Shown piece after piece: positions 62,164 to 64,000 of a DNA stretch of 64,000 nucleotides. The stretch is from Elusimicrobiota bacterium (GTDB taxonomy: Bacteria > Elusimicrobiota > Elusimicrobia > UBA1565). Numbering within the stretch: the stretch's first letter is position 1; each line of letters starts with the position of its first letter. The DNA lies in NCBI GenBank assembly GCA_016212885.1, contig JACRDO010000121.1:1-64000 (forward strand), read 5' to 3'. The translations under genes were made by a program, and so were the position numbers. The notes below the pieces were generated by a model. That model saw nothing but the letters and a program-made list of their open reading frames with translations, ran no database searches and had not been told where the DNA came from.

Positions 62164-64000
62164 ATGCCGGGGCTTGAGCGCGCTCCATCCGTCTCGCCAA
62201 GCAGATGGCTGGGCTGGGCCGCGGTCGCGTCGGCCGTGGCCCTCGCCGCGGTCCGCTCCGAGCTCAGCGGCCCCAGCCTCACCCTGCTCATCGCCAAGGC
62301 TCATCTGCATCCGGAGAGCTTGGGCGCTGACCCTCTGGTGCAGGCGGCCTTGGGCAGCCCCTACGGGCTGGGCCCGCGCATCGTCGCGGCCCTGCTGGCA
62401 TGGCTGAGCGCTCATCTGGGCGCAAGCCCGGAGACCCTGGCCTCTTTGCTCCAGCTCGCCTTGTGGGTCTGCCAGGCGGCCCTCATGTTCCGGCTCGCCG
62501 GCGCCGCGACGGGCGACGATGAGGCGGCTTTCTTCGCCACGCTGTTCTTCGGGCTCTGGATGCCTCTGGGGCCCACCGACGCTCCCTATGCCATGCCGCG
62601 CCTGGACCGCTCCCTAGGCCTGGTGCCTCTGCTGTGGGGCCTCTGGAATCTGATCCTCGGCCGGCGCTGGCGCGCTCTGGCCGGCATCGCCTCAGCCACG
62701 TACCTTCACGCGAACCCCGCTCTGCACCTCTGGCCCCTCATGCTGGCGGAGGACATCCTCAACGCCTGGCGCGATCCGCGCGAGCGCCGCGGCGCCGTAC
62801 TGAGGCTGGCCGCGGCAGCCGCGGCCGCGCTTCCTCTGGTGATGTCCGCTGGAGGCGAGCCGTTCGCAGAGGCGTCTCATGAGGCTGTGCGCATCAGCCT
62901 GCTCCAATTCGCCCCGTGGATCGGCGGCTTCGGGATATCCGCCGCGGACTTCGTTTTCTTCATTGAAGGCCTCGTCCTTCTGGCCTTGGCCGGCTGGCAG
63001 GTTCGCCGCCTGCCGGGCCTGCCCATCCTCCTGCGCGGCGCCGCGCTCTGCGTCCTGATGGCCTCTTTGGGGACCCTGGCGTACCGCTTCTATTCTCCTG
63101 GCGCCCGGTTCTGGGGCCTGATCGTCAAGCTTCAGCCCTGGGTCAGCCTCTATTGGCTGGAGCTGAGCTGGCAGTTGATCCTGGCCGCATGGACCGTCTC
63201 CTTGCTTCGCAAGGGCGACAAGCTCTGGCCAATCTTCCTGCTTCTGCTCGCGATCTCGTTCAGGCATGATTTCATCCTTCGAGCGGCCTTGATCGGCCTG
63301 TTCATTGTCCAGCTTGCGCAGATGCGAAGGACGGCCGCAGGGCTGGTCGCCGCGGCCGCGGCGCTGCCGTTCCTTTACTGGCTGGCCCCTCGGCTTTTCC
63401 ATCAGGCGGCCGCTTGGATCGGCCTGAGGGGGGGGCTGTTTCTGCTTCCTGCCTTCAAGCTTTCAATGGGGGCTGCTCTGCTGGCGTGCCTGGGCCTGGG
63501 GGCGCTCCTCGCGAAGGTTTCCGGAAAGAAGGCCGTTCTCCTGGCTTGCGCAGCCGTGATCCTGCTTGGGGTCGAGGCGCGCAACCGTCCGCAGAAGATG
63601 GACCCCGACCTTGCGCGCATGGCCGACTGGGTGCGCGAGAACACGGCCCGCGGCGCCCTGCTTCTGTTCTCGCCGGCGCCTCACTGCGCGCCCTTCGTCC
63701 TGCGCGCCGAGCGTCCGGTCTTCGCGTGCAGGGAATACGTGGGGATCACCCTGCTCTACTTCCACGCCGCCAAGCCGATGATCGAAAGGCTCGACGCGGC
63801 CGGGCTCAGCTTCGAGCATATCCGGACGCCCCGGGAGTTCATGGAGATGGGGCGCTTGGAGCCGGATACCCGGGCCGAAACGGTCATGAAGCTGGCGGAA
63901 TCAGGAGGGGTGGACTATCTGCTGGTGGAGGGGGAGCGGGCCTGGGCCGGCGCGGCCCTCCGCCGCGAGGGCGCATATTCGCTGTATCGGTTGGAAAAGC
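62164..64000 (+). CDS. Multi-pass membrane protein, glycosyltransferase-like, 3'-truncated
   Basis: The frame stays open from ATG 62164 to the window end (612 codons), so the C-terminus is missing. About ten hydrophobic helices occupy residues 15-465 (WLGWAAVASAVALAAV, LASLLQLALWVCQAALMF, AAFFATLFFGLWMPLG). RLDRSLGLVPLLWGLWNL and SATYLHANPALHLWPLML lie between helices. A soluble alpha/beta domain follows from about 470 (MADWVRENTARGALLLFSP, VDYLLVEGERAW). Membrane GT-C-like proteins of unknown substrate share this outline: a His after helices, then a late soluble domain beginning W-V-R-E-N-T. A transferase role is a guess. Confidence 0.7.
   Translation, partial: MPGLERAPSVSPSRWLGWAAVASAVALAAVRSELSGPSLTLLIAKAHLHPESLGADPLVQAALGSPYGLGPRIVAALLAWLSAHLGASPETLASLLQLALWVCQAALMFRLAGAATGDDEAAFFATLFFGLWMPLGPTDAPYAMPRLDRSLGLVPLLWGLWNLILGRRWRALAGIASATYLHANPALHLWPLMLAEDILNAWRDPRERRGAVLRLAAAAAAALPLVMSAGGEPFAEASHEAVRISLLQFAPWIGGFGISAADFVFFIEGLVLLALAGWQVRRLPGLPILLRGAALCVLMASLGTLAYRFYSPGARFWGLIVKLQPWVSLYWLELSWQLILAAWTVSLLRKGDKLWPIFLLLLAISFRHDFILRAALIGLFIVQLAQMRRTAAGLVAAAAALPFLYWLAPRLFHQAAAWIGLRGGLFLLPAFKLSMGAALLACLGLGALLAKVSGKKAVLLACAAVILLGVEARNRPQKMDPDLARMADWVRENTARGALLLFSPAPHCAPFVLRAERPVFACREYVGITLLYFHAAKPMIERLDAAGLSFEHIRTPREFMEMGRLEPDTRAETVMKLAESGGVDYLLVEGERAWAGAALRREGAYSLYRLEK

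Overview
The window is GC-rich bacterial DNA, densely coded on both strands, with short AT-rich islands at promoters. No rRNA, tRNA, CRISPR array, transposase or integrase is visible. Several features point to a Gram-negative bacterium with an outer membrane outside the classical model groups. These are a PorV/UPF0164-like outer-membrane protein paired with a giant secreted protein ending in a PNPF/FlgD-like sorting domain, a BBP2-like beta-barrel, PilT, sigma-54 regulation and very long multidomain exported proteins. The combination is reminiscent of Elusimicrobiota and related lineages. That placement is inference from gene style, not from a marker gene.

Layout. 1-17151 is a surface module: the 3' end of a decapeptide-repeat protein, a 5048-residue Ig-like/FN3/carboxypeptidase-regulatory-like giant, and a PorV-like barrel whose start overlaps the giant's stop. 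17335-19494 is a Ser/Thr kinase with an exported TPR half. 19976-26939 (minus) is a tightly overlapping five-gene operon: GNAT, LuxE-like, DUF362 plus ferredoxin, PhnD-like lipoprotein and a LuxC-PaaK fusion. It resembles the fatty-acid reductase half of a lux operon, with no luciferase genes in the window. 27664-31156 is an AlbA/Schlafen-type regulator followed by a cyclase-like NACHT ATPase, a candidate conflict or defence pair. 31160-35780 (minus) holds typA, a HAD hydrolase, a zinc-ribbon membrane protein and a ParB-like protein.

35907-49570 is the most unusual region. It starts with a divergent sigma-54-like factor, a PAS histidine kinase and an NtrC-type activator, which run as one operon. 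Next comes an AT-rich intergenic region with inverted repeats and a near-consensus -24/-12 promoter. That promoter faces a 2058-residue coiled-coil histidine kinase, a receiver-TM-propeller protein, a LysM protein and an outer-membrane beta-barrel. The layout suggests a self-contained regulatory circuit controlling an envelope-spanning device.

49570-64000 is mixed: a SLOG/YpsA-like protein, YtxH, DUF502, a Cys-repeat exported protein, pilT, a DUF922 putative protease, dus, pyk, a secreted GH13 enzyme, a serine hydrolase coupled to rlmN, and a truncated multi-pass membrane protein. Several operon-leading genes have a -10-like hexamer only 6-11 nt before the ATG and no Shine-Dalgarno, while operon-internal genes usually have one, so leaderless transcription may be common here.
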